From: Acidimicrobiia bacterium
GTDB taxonomy: Bacteria > Actinomycetota > Acidimicrobiia > Acidimicrobiales > Poriferisodalaceae
Reading direction: 5' to 3'
NCBI GenBank assembly: GCA_022827265.1
Contig: JAJDTF010000116.1
Location: 1 to 33,054, forward strand
Length of the DNA stretch: 33,054 nucleotides
In this document: piece by piece, positions 17,190-26,513 of the stretch
How the letters are laid out: each line of letters begins with the position of its first letter
How positions within the stretch are numbered: the stretch's first letter is position 1
Notes under the pieces: generated by a model
Told to the model about the DNA's origin: nothing
Seen by the model: the letters and a program-made list of their open reading frames with translations, nothing else
Databases searched by the model: none
Program-made: the position numbers and the translations under genes

Positions 17190-18683
17190 ATGAACGCACC
17201 CAACGTCCTGCTGGTCATGGCGGATCAGCTTGCGCCGCACTTCACCGGCACCTACGGCCACCCCGTGGTGCAGACGCCGTCGATGGACTCGCTCGCCGGG
17301 CGCGGCGTCCGGTTCGATGCCGCGTACTGCCATTCGCCGCTGTGCGCGCCGTCGCGGTACTCGATGATGACCGGCCGGGCGGCGTCGCAGATCGGCGCAT
17401 GGGACAACGCGTCGGAGTGGAGCGCCGCAGCCCCCACCATCGCTCACTGGCTGAACCTGGCGGGCTACCGGACGGTGCTGTCGGGCAAGATGCATTTCGT
17501 CGGCCCCGACCAGCTGCACGGCTTCAGCCGGCGCCTCACCACCGACATCTACCCGGCGAACTTCGCGTGGACGCCCGACTGGGATGCGGCCGGCGAGCGG
17601 ATCGGCAAGTGGTACCACAACATGGACAGCCTCTCGGGGGCCGGCCAAGCGCTCGCCACCTACCAGATCGACTACGACGACGAGGTCGGCTTCGCCACAC
17701 GCCGCTGCCTGTACGACCTGGCCCGCGAGCCCGACGACCGCCCGTTCTTCCTGGCGGTGGCCTTCATCCACCCCCACGATCCCTATGTGGCACGGCCCGA
17801 GTGGTGGAACCTCTACGACCACGACCAGATCGACCTGCCGGGGCCGGTGCCCGCCCAGTTCGATCCGCACACGGTGCGCATCCGCGCCGGCATCGAGGCC
17901 GACACCCGGGGGTGGACCGAGGAGCAGTGCCGCACTGCCCGCCACGCTTACTACGCCAACACGAGCTACTTCGACTGGTGGCTGGGCGAGCTGCTCGCGG
18001 TGCTGGACGAGACCGGCCGCGCCGACGACACCGTGGTGATCGCCACCAGCGATCACGGCGACATGCTCGGCGACCGGGGTTCCTGGTTCAAGATGTCGTT
18101 CTTCGAGCGTTCGGCCCGCGTCCCGCTGGTGATGGCGGGGCCAGACATTGCCCAGGGCACGGTGCCCAACGTGTGCTCCCTGCTGGATCTGGCCCCCACG
18201 CTGATGGACATCGCGGGAGGTCCGCCGGCGGAGCTGGGCGCACCGCTCGACGGCCGCAGCATCTGGCCGGCGGCGACCGGGGGCGATGATCCGGCCGACG
18301 AGACCGTCGGCGAGTACATGGGCGAGCTGACCTCGCATCCCCTGTTCATGATCCGTCGCGGCCAGTACAAGTACATCCACTGCGACACCGATCCGCCGTT
18401 GCTGTATGACCTCTCGGCCGATCCGGCCGAGCACCGGAACCTGGCAGGGTCGCCTGAGCTGGCGGACCTGTCGGCTGCGTTCGCCACGGAGGTCGCCCGG
18501 CGCTGGGACTCCGCCGCGATCCGTGAGCAAGTGGTGGCCTCCCAGCGCGCCCGCCGGGTGGTCCACGCCGCCGCCGGGGAAGGCTGGGACTACTCGCCGC
18601 CCCGGGATCCCGCCAACGAGTACATCCGCGACCACATGGATTGGGCCGAAGCCGGCCCCAAGCTCCGCTACCCCATGAGCTAG
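17190..18683 (+). CDS. betC: choline sulfatase
   Basis: 497 residues, the BetC length. The sulfatase signature is C52-A-P-S-R (LCAPSRYSMMTGR); the cysteine is converted to formylglycine by a maturase. The start PNVLLVMADQL supplies metal-binding residues, and FIHPHDPY plus TSDHGDMLGDRGSWFKMSFF are the choline-sulfatase form of the second metal and substrate site. The C-terminus WDYSPPRDPANEYIRDHMD also follows the BetC pattern. It hydrolyses choline-O-sulfate to choline and sulfate, feeding BetA. It has no signal peptide and is cytoplasmic, so the sulfate ester must first be imported, possibly by the neighbouring ProX system. It diverges from proX across a 287-bp control region. An aryl- or phosphonate-type sulfatase is the less likely alternative. 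Confidence 0.9.
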   Translation: MNAPNVLLVMADQLAPHFTGTYGHPVVQTPSMDSLAGRGVRFDAAYCHSPLCAPSRYSMMTGRAASQIGAWDNASEWSAAAPTIAHWLNLAGYRTVLSGKMHFVGPDQLHGFSRRLTTDIYPANFAWTPDWDAAGERIGKWYHNMDSLSGAGQALATYQIDYDDEVGFATRRCLYDLAREPDDRPFFLAVAFIHPHDPYVARPEWWNLYDHDQIDLPGPVPAQFDPHTVRIRAGIEADTRGWTEEQCRTARHAYYANTSYFDWWLGELLAVLDETGRADDTVVIATSDHGDMLGDRGSWFKMSFFERSARVPLVMAGPDIAQGTVPNVCSLLDLAPTLMDIAGGPPAELGAPLDGRSIWPAATGGDDPADETVGEYMGELTSHPLFMIRRGQYKYIHCDTDPPLLYDLSADPAEHRNLAGSPELADLSAAFATEVARRWDSAAIREQVVASQRARRVVHAAAGEGWDYSPPRDPANEYIRDHMDWAEAGPKLRYPMS

Positions 18684-18747
18684 CTGGGACCCGAGCGGCC
18701 CGTTAACCCGTATCGAATCGAATTCGGGAACAGGAGCGGGAGGTCCG

Positions 18748-18818
18748 GGCCGCAACGCGGCCGAGACATCTCGGCAACAGCCCCGACCCGCGCTGTGCAT
18801 CGAGCGGTCATGTCGGGG
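18748..18818 (+). promoter_or_regulatory. structured leader of the ammonium transporter gene
   Basis: Three inverted repeats stand in the 213-bp gap before amt: GGCCGC-aac-GCGGCC (18748-18762), GCCGAGA-ca-TCTCGGC (18760-18775) and CCCCGAC-N24-GTCGGGG (18781-18818). The first two share bases 18760-18762 and cannot form fully at once. That is how alternative-fold switches look, though no known nitrogen riboswitch is recognised. Confidence 0.35.
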
Positions 18819-18896
18819 TGACTCTCGCGCAACACGCCGTTTCTAGGTTCCCCCACGTCAGCCAGCCAACGGGAGCCGATCCCTAGGAGAACGGTC

Positions 18897-20270
18897 ATGA
18901 AACGCAAGCTCTTCGTCACTATCGCGGGCGCCGTCGGCGGCCTGTTCCTGTTCGCCGGACCAGCCGGCGCGCAGGACGACTCGCTGTCTGCCGAGATGGT
19001 GCAGGCCGTGATGGACAACCTGTGGGTGTTCATCGCCGGCGTGCTCGTCTTCTTGATGCAGGCCGGCTTCGCCATGCTCGAGTCGGGCCTGACCCGCTCG
19101 AAGAACGTGGCCAACATCATGGCCAAGAACCTCGCCGACGCATCGATCGGCATCCTGGCGTTCTTCCTGGTGGGCTATGGCCTGGCCTACGGCGGCGACG
19201 GCAACAGCGCGTTCGGCTGGGGCTCGTTCGCGCTGTCCGGCGTCGACCTGTTCGACATCTCTGAGGGCCTGTCGGGTTCCACCGACTTCTTCTTCCAGGC
19301 CGTGTTCGCCGCCACGGCGGTCACCATCGCCTCGGGCGCCATGGCGGAGCGCACCAAGTTCAGCACCTATCTCATCTTCAGCCTCGTGACCACGGCCATC
19401 ATCTACCCGATCGTGGTTCATTGGACGTGGGGCGGCGGCCTCATCGCCAACATCTCGATCGGCGACGCCGTGTACAGCGACTTCGCCGGCTCCACCATCG
19501 TCCACAGCGTGGGCGGCTGGATCGCCCTCGTCGGCGCCTGGATGCTCGGGCCTCGCATCGGCAAGTACGCAGCCGACGGGACATCACGCACCATCCCGGG
19601 CCACAACGTGACGCTCGCCATCCTGGGCGTGTTCATCCTGTGGTTCGGCTGGTTCGGCTTCAATCCCGGCTCGGAGCTCGCAGCCGACGAATTCGTGATG
19701 TTCGTGGCGCTGAATACGGTGCTGGCAGCATGCGCCGGCACGATCGGTGCCACGGCGCTGAACTGGCTGCGCACCGGCCGACCCGACGTGCCGATGGCAG
19801 GCAACGGCGCGCTTGCCGGCCTGGTCGGCATCACAGCCGGCTGCGGCACCATGACGCCTTGGGGCGCCATCATCACCGGCTTCATCGCCGGGCTCATCGT
19901 GGTGATCGTGGTCGGTTTCGTCGACCGCAAGATGAAGATCGACGATCCGGTCGGTGCCTTCGCTGTTCACGGCGCGGCCGGCATGTGGGGCACGCTCGCC
20001 ATCGGCCTGTTCGCCCGCTACGACGATGCGTTCCTGGGCCGCGAGAACGCCGGCTTGTTCTACGGCGGCGGCATCGAGCAGTTGATCGTGCAGTTCCTGA
20101 TGGTGGTGATCGTTGCCGTGTGGGTCATCGTGACCTCGGTGATCCTGTTCGGGATCCTGAAGGCCACCATCGGGCTGCGAGTGTCGGCGGAGGAGGAAAT
20201 GGTGGGTCTCGACGTTTCCGAACACGGGGGCCCCGGTATGGCGCTGGACGACGTGGTTTCGAGCGGCTGA
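18897..20270 (+). CDS. amt: ammonium transporter Amt
   Basis: 457 residues. ATG 18897 follows AGGAG by 8 nt. A cleavable signal peptide (to about residue 22, FAGPAGAQ) precedes eleven membrane helices, as in many Amt proteins. The conserved ESGLTRSKN segment is present, and the twin pore histidines are H203 (STIVHSVGGW) and H358 (FAVHGAAGMWG). The C-terminus EEEMVGLDVSEHG is the regulatory tail that interlocks trimer subunits. It scavenges ammonium and is normally gated by a PII protein. No glnK lies next to it here; the downstream gene is popT. Transcription is probably nitrogen-controlled through the structured 5' region. Confidence 0.96.
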   Translation: MKRKLFVTIAGAVGGLFLFAGPAGAQDDSLSAEMVQAVMDNLWVFIAGVLVFLMQAGFAMLESGLTRSKNVANIMAKNLADASIGILAFFLVGYGLAYGGDGNSAFGWGSFALSGVDLFDISEGLSGSTDFFFQAVFAATAVTIASGAMAERTKFSTYLIFSLVTTAIIYPIVVHWTWGGGLIANISIGDAVYSDFAGSTIVHSVGGWIALVGAWMLGPRIGKYAADGTSRTIPGHNVTLAILGVFILWFGWFGFNPGSELAADEFVMFVALNTVLAACAGTIGATALNWLRTGRPDVPMAGNGALAGLVGITAGCGTMTPWGAIITGFIAGLIVVIVVGFVDRKMKIDDPVGAFAVHGAAGMWGTLAIGLFARYDDAFLGRENAGLFYGGGIEQLIVQFLMVVIVAVWVIVTSVILFGILKATIGLRVSAEEEMVGLDVSEHGGPGMALDDVVSSG

Positions 20271-20370
20271 CACTCGGCCATGGGGTGAGTTGCCCGGCGG
20301 CACCATCTCTGCTGTCAGCGGAAGTCTCCGGGTGATCGCCCGGGGACTCTCCGCGTCTAGCTTCGCCTTG

Positions 20371-21267
20371 ATGTTCCGGCGAGCGCTCACGAACCTGGCG
20401 CGAGGGTTGGCGATGGGGGCTGCGGATGTTGTGCCGGGGGTGTCTGGTGGGACTGTGGCGCTGCTGCTGGGGATTTATGACCGGCTGGTGGGGCAGATTG
20501 CGCATCTGAGTGCTGCTGCCTCCCAGGCGCTGCGCGGTCGGATGCGCGGCGCGCTCGCCATGATCTGCCGGGCGGAGTGGGGGTTCCTTGTTGCGCTGGC
20601 GGCGGGAATCGGCATCGCCATCTTGGGGCTTGTCGAGGTGGTGCGGTTGCTGATTGATGAGCAGCCGGTGGGCTTGTCGGCGGCGTTCTTCGGGCTGGTT
20701 GCTGTAACCGTGGTGACCACTCGGTCGCAGGTGAGCCGATGGCGGGTCGGCCTTGTGGGCATCTTTGTGACGGTGGGGGTGGCGGTGTTCTTGCTGCTGG
20801 GGGTGCGCGCGGGCAGCGTTGCCGACCCGGCGGCCGTGGTGATCGTCGGTGCGGGCGCGCTGGCGATCTGCGCCATGATCCTGCCCGGCATCTCGGGGGC
20901 GTTCGTACTGCTGCTGCTGGGGCTGTATGACCCCATCACCGAAGCTGTATCCGATCGAGACGTCGGCACTGTGGTGCTGTTCGGGCTGGGCGCGGCAATC
21001 GGACTCGCCGTGTTCTCACGGCTGCTGCAGCGGCTGCTCAACCGCTGGCGCGACACGATGATTGCCGTGCTGATGGGCCTGATGGCTGGATCGTTGCGGG
21101 TGCTGTGGCCCTGGCCGGTGGGCGATGCCGATTCGGGCGGATTCGGCAACGCCGCGCTCGGCGCGCCGCCTGCATCCGAACTGGCGGTGGCGGTCATTGC
21201 TGCTGTCGCTGCGGGCGCTGTTGCGGTGGCACTGCACCGCGTGGGCACCCGGCAGGCATCCCCGTAA
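20371..21267 (+). CDS. popT: DUF368-family polyprenyl-phosphate translocase (PopT-like)
   Basis: 298 residues with about eight membrane helices. The two family signatures are present and mark an internal repeat: GAADVVPGVSGGTVALLLG near residue 16 and AMILPGISGAFVLLLLG in the second half. DUF368 proteins were recently shown to return undecaprenyl phosphate across the membrane for reuse in cell-wall synthesis (PopT). The ATG at 20371 has no Shine-Dalgarno sequence, but TAGCTT (20358-20363) lies 8 nt upstream as a -10 box, so the message is probably leaderless. An alternative upstream TTG or GTG would add up to 27 residues. It follows amt on the same strand by 100 bp. Confidence 0.82.
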   Translation: MFRRALTNLARGLAMGAADVVPGVSGGTVALLLGIYDRLVGQIAHLSAAASQALRGRMRGALAMICRAEWGFLVALAAGIGIAILGLVEVVRLLIDEQPVGLSAAFFGLVAVTVVTTRSQVSRWRVGLVGIFVTVGVAVFLLLGVRAGSVADPAAVVIVGAGALAICAMILPGISGAFVLLLLGLYDPITEAVSDRDVGTVVLFGLGAAIGLAVFSRLLQRLLNRWRDTMIAVLMGLMAGSLRVLWPWPVGDADSGGFGNAALGAPPASELAVAVIAAVAAGAVAVALHRVGTRQASP

Positions 21268-21377
21268 CGCCGCCCGGCTGCTGTTTACCGAAGCAGTTGC
21301 GCTACCGTCCGGCGCTGTCCGCGCCGGCGCTGTACCGATCAGCGCCTCCGGGCGGGCGCAGCTCACCTCGGATCTCC

Positions 21378-24203
21378 ATGGCCACTTCTCTCGTCATCGT
21401 CGAGTCGCCCGCGAAGGCGCGCACGATCTCGCGCCTGCTGGGCGACGAGTACGTGGTGGAGTCGTCCGTGGGTCACATCCGCGACCTGCCGCGCAATGCC
21501 TCCGAGGTGCCCGCTGCCTACAAGTCGGAGTCGTGGGCGACGCTGGGCGTCAACCCCGACGACGGCTTCAAGCCGCTCTATGTGGTGACGGCCCGGGACC
21601 AGGTGCGACGCCTGAAATCGCTGCTGCGCACCGCCGATGAGCTCTACCTCGCGACCGATGAGGACCGCGAGGGCGAGGCCATCGCCTGGCACCTGCTCGA
21701 GGTGCTGAACCCGCAGATACCGGTGCGTCGCATGGTCTTCCACGAGATCACTGCCGCGGCGATCCGCGAGGCCATCGACAACCCCCGCGATCTCGATCGG
21801 CGGCTGGTGGATGCGCAGGAAGCACGGCGCATCTTCGACCGGCTCTACGGCTATGAGGTCTCGCCGGTGCTCTGGCGCAAGGTGGCGCCCCGGCTCTCCG
21901 CGGGGCGGGTCCAGAGCGTGGCCAACCGGCTCATCGTCGAGCGCGAGCGGGAGCGGATGGCCTTCCGCGCCGCTGAGTACTGGAGCATCACCGCCACGCT
22001 CGACTCCCAGCCCGATGCCGCAGCCGTTGGTGCCGGAACTGCCGCTGGTGCGGGCGCAGACTCAGCTCGCCCGGCCGAGCGATTCGACGCGTCGCTGGTG
22101 ACGCTGAACGAGCGCCGCATCGCCACCGGTCGCGACTTCGATCAGCAAGGCGAGTTGCGCACCGACTCCGTTTCGGTGCTCGACGCGGGCGCCGCGGCGT
22201 CGCTCGCTGATGCCTTGACCGGGGCGCAGTTCGCTGTGACATCGCGCGAATCCAAGCCGTACCGGCGCCGCCCGCCGGCGCCGTTCATCACCTCGACGCT
22301 GCAGCAGGCGGCCGGCGCCCGGCTGGGCTTCTCCGCCTCGCGCACGATGGCCGCCGCGCAGCGGCTGTACGAGAACGGCCGCATCACTTACATGCGCACC
22401 GACAGCACCACGCTGTCGGGGCAGGCGCTCGGCGCGGCTCGCCAGATTGTCGCCGCCCGCTACGGCGCAGACAACCTGCCGCCGAAGCCCCGCATCTACA
22501 CCCGCAAGGTCAAGAACGCCCAGGAGGCGCACGAGGCGATCCGCCCGGCCGGCGAGAACTGGCCGGCGCCGGGCAGCGTCACCGATCTCGGCGGCGACGC
22601 CGCCCGCCTGTACGACCTCGTGTGGCAGCGCACTGTGGCCAGCCAGATGATCGATGCAACCGGCGAGACCGTCACGATCAGGCTGGCTGGCACGGCAGCC
22701 TGCGATCTGGCACCGGCACTGTCGCAGGGCTCGCCGGCGGCCGGCCGCCACAGCGTCGAGTTGTCCGCCGCCGGCACCGTGGTACGCAGCCCCGGCTTCC
22801 GGCTCGTCTACGCACCGCCGCCGGCGGGTGCCGACGAGGAGCCCGAGCGCATCCTGCCCGACTTGGACGCGGGCGATGCAGCGACTGCTGTGTCGCTGGA
22901 GCCGTCGGAGCACAGCACGAGCCCGCCGGCCCGGTTCACCGAGGCATCGCTGGTGCGGCGGCTCGAGGAGTTGGGCGTCGGCCGGCCCAGCACCTACGCC
23001 AGCATCATCGAGACCATCCAGGCGCGCGGGTATGTGTGGAAGAAGGGCTCGTCGCTGGTGCCGGCGTTCACCGCGTTCGCCACCGTGGGCCTGATGGAGC
23101 GGCATTTCGACCGCCTGGTCGACTACACGCTCACCGCCCGCATGGAGGAGGACCTCGACGAGATCGCGAGCGGCGAGCGCGACGCTCAGCCGTGGCTCAC
23201 GGCGTTCTATTTCGGCGACGACAGTGCTGCCACGCCCGCCGCCACCGGCGGCCTGCGATACCTCGTCTCCGACGACCGGCTGGCGGACATCGATCCGGCC
23301 GAGATCAACAGCATCCCCATCGGCGCGGACGCAGACGGCGAGCCGGTGGTGGCGCGGGTGGGACGCTTCGGGCCGTACCTGCGGCGCGGCGAGGTCACCC
23401 GGCCGCTGCCCGACGACCTCGCGCCCGACGAGCTCACCATCGAACGGGCACTCGAGCTGCTGGCTGCGCCCACCGAACGTGTGCTGGGCACCGACCCGGC
23501 AAGCGGCCTCGACATCATCGTGCGGCCCGGGCGCTACGGGCCGTACGTCTCGGTGGGACGGCCCGACGAGACCGATGACCGGCCCCGCACCGCCTCGTTG
23601 CTGTCTGGTCAGTCGCCCGAGACCGTGACGCTGGATGACGCGCTGCAGTTGCTGACGCTGCCGCGCACCGTCGGCGCCGATCCGGCGGACGGCGCCGAGA
23701 TCACGGTGCAGAACGGCCGCTTCGGCCCCTATCTCACCAAGGCGCCTGTCGGCGATGGCAAAGCCGAGAACCGCAGCCTCGAATCGGAGGAGCAGCTCTT
23801 CACGCTCACCTTGGACGAGGCGCTGGCGCTGCTCGCCCAGCCCCGCCGTCGCCGCGGCCAGCAGGCGGCCAATGCGGGCCGCGAGATCGGCCAGGACCCC
23901 GACAGCGGCAAGCCGATGGTGCTGAAGGACGGCCGCTTCGGCCCGTACGTGACCGACGGCGAGTACAACGCGTCGCTGCGCCAGGGCGACGACGCCGAGT
24001 CGCTGACCGTGGAGCGTGCGGCCGAGCTGCTGGCGATGCGACGTGCCAAGGGCCCCGCGAAGAAGCGTGCGGCCCGGCGCAAGCAGCCCGCCCGGAAGAA
24101 GTCTCCTGCAAAGAAGCGCGCCGCCAAGAAGTCGCCGGCAAAGAAGCGCGCCGCGAAGAAATCCCCCTCGAAGAAATCCGCCGCCAAGAAGAAACCGGGA
24201 TAG
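21378..24203 (+). CDS. topA: DNA topoisomerase I, actinobacterial type with Lys-rich tail
   Basis: 941 residues from ATG 21378. The TOPRIM domain starts SLVIVESPAKARTISRLLG and carries the acidic DEDREGEAIAWHL motif. The catalytic tyrosine is Y338 in GRITYMRTDSTT. After the core come repeated C-terminal DNA-binding units, each containing GRFGPY or GRYGPY (about residues 650-870), instead of the zinc fingers of E. coli TopA. The last ~55 residues are a lysine/alanine tail of KKSPAKKRAAKK repeats, as in mycobacterial and streptomycete enzymes, where the tail aids processivity. It relaxes negative supercoils by a type IA mechanism. It is essential, and its position before tmk and holB is a conserved actinobacterial arrangement. 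Confidence 0.97.
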   Translation: MATSLVIVESPAKARTISRLLGDEYVVESSVGHIRDLPRNASEVPAAYKSESWATLGVNPDDGFKPLYVVTARDQVRRLKSLLRTADELYLATDEDREGEAIAWHLLEVLNPQIPVRRMVFHEITAAAIREAIDNPRDLDRRLVDAQEARRIFDRLYGYEVSPVLWRKVAPRLSAGRVQSVANRLIVERERERMAFRAAEYWSITATLDSQPDAAAVGAGTAAGAGADSARPAERFDASLVTLNERRIATGRDFDQQGELRTDSVSVLDAGAAASLADALTGAQFAVTSRESKPYRRRPPAPFITSTLQQAAGARLGFSASRTMAAAQRLYENGRITYMRTDSTTLSGQALGAARQIVAARYGADNLPPKPRIYTRKVKNAQEAHEAIRPAGENWPAPGSVTDLGGDAARLYDLVWQRTVASQMIDATGETVTIRLAGTAACDLAPALSQGSPAAGRHSVELSAAGTVVRSPGFRLVYAPPPAGADEEPERILPDLDAGDAATAVSLEPSEHSTSPPARFTEASLVRRLEELGVGRPSTYASIIETIQARGYVWKKGSSLVPAFTAFATVGLMERHFDRLVDYTLTARMEEDLDEIASGERDAQPWLTAFYFGDDSAATPAATGGLRYLVSDDRLADIDPAEINSIPIGADADGEPVVARVGRFGPYLRRGEVTRPLPDDLAPDELTIERALELLAAPTERVLGTDPASGLDIIVRPGRYGPYVSVGRPDETDDRPRTASLLSGQSPETVTLDDALQLLTLPRTVGADPADGAEITVQNGRFGPYLTKAPVGDGKAENRSLESEEQLFTLTLDEALALLAQPRRRRGQQAANAGREIGQDPDSGKPMVLKDGRFGPYVTDGEYNASLRQGDDAESLTVERAAELLAMRRAKGPAKKRAARRKQPARKKSPAKKRAAKKSPAKKRAAKKSPSKKSAAKKKPG

Positions 24204-24237
24204 CAGGGAGCGTCCGGCTCCTAGCCTGCTGAGTGCC

Positions 24238-25725
24238 ATGGATTCGGATCGCGCGACGCAGTCGTCCGGCGACTCGGACATCCCCGACGCCGAGGCCGGC
24301 GTCGACGCCGCCGACGAAGGGGCTGAGGCGCCGCAGCCGGGACTGTTCGCAGCGCCGGGGTTCTTGCGCCTGTGGGTAGCGCAGGTGGTGAGCTCGTTCG
24401 GCGACTGGATCGGGCTGCTCGCCACCATCGAAGTGGCGCGCCGGATCGGCGGCGATCAGCCGGGTTCCGCCATCGCGCTGGTGGTCACAGCGCGGGTGCT
24501 GCCCGGTTTCTTCCTGGCATCGGCCGGCGGCATCATCGTCGACCGCTTCAATCGCAAGCGCCTGCTGGTGATCTGCGACATCGTGCGGGCCAGCGTGCTG
24601 CTGACCATCCCGTTCATCGACCGGGTGTGGCTGCTGGTGCTGGCATCGCTGGCGCTGGAGCTGGCCACCTCGCTGTGGAGCCCGGCCAAGGAGGCGATCG
24701 TCCCCAACATCGTGCCCGACCGGCACCTCACCGCGGCGAACTCGCTGGGCTTGGTGGCCGCGTACGGCACGTTTCTGCCGGGTGCCTTCGCCTTCGCCGG
24801 CATGGCCAAGCTGGGCGAGCTGTTCGGCTGGACCGACATCGGCCAGGTGGAGATGTCGCTGGTTCTCGACTCGGCCACGTTTCTGATTGCCGCAGCGATC
24901 ATCGCGACGCTGCCGCTGTCGTCGCACATCACCGCAGCACATCGCAAGCGCGACACCGGTCGGTGTATCGACTGGCGTCAAGGCTTCCGCGAACTGCGGG
25001 AAGGCTGGGATTTCATCTTCCTGAACCCCCAAGTGCGTGCAGTGCTGGTCGGCCTGGGCACCGGCATGATCGGCGGCGGGATGCTCGTGCCCCTGGGCGC
25101 GGTCTACAACAACGAAGTGCTTGGCGCGGGCAGCGCCGGGTTCACTTCGATCCTCATTGCGATGGGCGTCGGCGTGGGCGTGGGGGTCGCGTTCGTCACG
25201 CTGCTGCAAAGCGCGGCGAATCATTTCGGCGAGCACGGACGTCTGGCCGCTGCCGGGCGTGCACGCCTGTTTGTCGTCTCCGTCTTCGTGGCAGGCGGTT
25301 CACTGCTGTTTGCCGCCTCGATCTCCGTTGCTTGGCGGGTGCTGGTTCTGGTGGGATTCCTCGGGCTCGCTGCCGGTGTCGTGTACGTGACCGGCTTGAC
25401 CCTGCTGCACGAGAACGTCGAGGAGGTGCTGCGAGGTCGGGTGTTCGCAGCGATGTACACGCTGGTGCGCTTCTGCCTGCTGATCTCGATGGCTGCCGGC
25501 GGGTTCCTCTCCGATGGCTTGGACTGGCTGTTCGGTATCGCTTTCGACAACGAGATCCGCATCGGCGATTGGGTCATGGCGCTGCCCGGCGTGCGGGGCG
25601 CGCTGTGGCTGGGCGCGTTGCTGATCCTGATGGCCGGTGTGCTCGCCAGCCTGTCGCTGCGCAGCAGGCGGGGCGAAGGTCGCCGGACGCCCCAGATAGT
25701 CGACGGAACCGAGGACAGTCCATGA
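24238..25725 (+). CDS. MFS transporter
   Basis: 495 residues from ATG 24238, with TAGCCT (24222-24227) placed as a -10 for a leaderless message. A hydrophilic, acidic N-terminus of ~40 residues is followed by about twelve helices. The helix 2-3 loop VDRFNRKRLLVICDIVRA is the MFS motif A region, and LWSPAKEAIVPNIVPDRHLTAANSL is typical of MFS_3/enterobactin-exporter-like carriers. It is probably a drug or metabolite exporter; the substrate cannot be told. A short hairpin GGAGC-gtccg-GCTCC after topA suggests separate transcription. Its stop overlaps the start of a 16-codon mini-ORF (ATGA). Confidence 0.85.
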   Translation: MDSDRATQSSGDSDIPDAEAGVDAADEGAEAPQPGLFAAPGFLRLWVAQVVSSFGDWIGLLATIEVARRIGGDQPGSAIALVVTARVLPGFFLASAGGIIVDRFNRKRLLVICDIVRASVLLTIPFIDRVWLLVLASLALELATSLWSPAKEAIVPNIVPDRHLTAANSLGLVAAYGTFLPGAFAFAGMAKLGELFGWTDIGQVEMSLVLDSATFLIAAAIIATLPLSSHITAAHRKRDTGRCIDWRQGFRELREGWDFIFLNPQVRAVLVGLGTGMIGGGMLVPLGAVYNNEVLGAGSAGFTSILIAMGVGVGVGVAFVTLLQSAANHFGEHGRLAAAGRARLFVVSVFVAGGSLLFAASISVAWRVLVLVGFLGLAAGVVYVTGLTLLHENVEEVLRGRVFAAMYTLVRFCLLISMAAGGFLSDGLDWLFGIAFDNEIRIGDWVMALPGVRGALWLGALLILMAGVLASLSLRSRRGEGRRTPQIVDGTEDSP

Positions 25726-25772
25726 GCGTCCGCGGTCCCGGCCGCTCGCCAGACGGCAGGGCAGCGACGTGA
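25722..25772 (+). CDS. 16-codon mini-ORF linking the MFS gene to tmk
   Basis: The ATG overlaps the MFS stop (ATGA, 25722-25725) and the TGA overlaps the tmk start (GTGA, 25769-25772). The peptide is MSVRGPGRSPDGRAAT. Overlaps at both ends would let a ribosome step from the MFS gene through the mini-ORF to tmk. The peptide itself shows no recognisable feature. Confidence 0.4.
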   Translation: MSVRGPGRSPDGRAAT

Positions 25773-26503
25773 CGTCGCGCGGACGCTACATCGCGCTCGA
25801 GGGCTTCGACGGCAGCGGCAAGTCGACCCAGGCAGAGATGCTGGCGTCGCACCTCGATGCGGTGCTCACCCGCGAGCCGGGCGGCACGCCGCTCGGCGAG
25901 GCGCTGCGTGAGGTGCTGCTGCATGGCGCGCTCGACGAGGCGCCGTCGGCCCGGACCGAGGCGCTGCTGTTCTGTGCCGATCGGGCGCAGCACCTTGCGA
26001 CGGTGGTCGCGCCCGCGTTGGACTCGGGCCGCGACGTCATCACCGACCGCTCCTACGGTTCCACGCTGGCCTACCAGGGCTACGGACGGGGGCTGCCGCT
26101 CGGCGAGCTCCGGGCCTTGATCGACTACGCCTGCCGACGGCCCGCCGAAGCCTCCGACGAGCTGCCTGACGTCGTCCTGCCCGACGTGGTGGTGCTGCTC
26201 GATGTGCCGCTCGCCGACTCCGATCGGCGCGTTCACCGGCTGGACCGGGTGGGCGGCGAGCAGATGTCGCTGCTGGCGGGCGACTCAGACGCCGATCCCG
26301 ATGCCGACGTGCTCGAAGGTGACGGGCCGGACCGCCTGGAGGGCGAGGCGTTGGAGTTCGCGCTGCGGGTATGGCGCAGTTATCGGGAACTGTGCGACGC
26401 GGAACCTGATCGCTGGGTCCGTGTGGACGCCACCGGCAGCGTCGACGAGGTGGCTGAGCGGGTGCGAGCCGCAATCGGCGAGCATCCCGCGATGGCGGAC
26501 TAG
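25769..26503 (+). CDS. tmk: thymidylate kinase
   Basis: 244 residues from GTG 25769. The P-loop is G12-FDGS-GKS (IALEGFDGSGKSTQ), the dTMP-binding loop is TREPGGTPLGE, and the catalytic DR motif is VITDRSYGSTLAYQGYGRG. It phosphorylates dTMP to dTDP for DNA synthesis. The LID region is about 25-30 residues longer than usual: after HRLDRVGGEQ comes an Asp-rich insert (LLAGDSDADPDADVLEGDGP) before the standard DRLEGEALEFALRVWRSY. It is followed 10 bp later by holB, a common actinobacterial pair. Confidence 0.95.
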   Translation: MTSRGRYIALEGFDGSGKSTQAEMLASHLDAVLTREPGGTPLGEALREVLLHGALDEAPSARTEALLFCADRAQHLATVVAPALDSGRDVITDRSYGSTLAYQGYGRGLPLGELRALIDYACRRPAEASDELPDVVLPDVVVLLDVPLADSDRRVHRLDRVGGEQMSLLAGDSDADPDADVLEGDGPDRLEGEALEFALRVWRSYRELCDAEPDRWVRVDATGSVDEVAERVRAAIGEHPAMAD

Positions 26504-26513
26504 AGCGTTCGCC

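Noticed and set aside
18700..18745. GlnR-like box (GTTAAC...GAATC) upstream of amt
   Set aside because: The match to the actinobacterial GlnR consensus is weak and the spacing imperfect; not enough to call a site.
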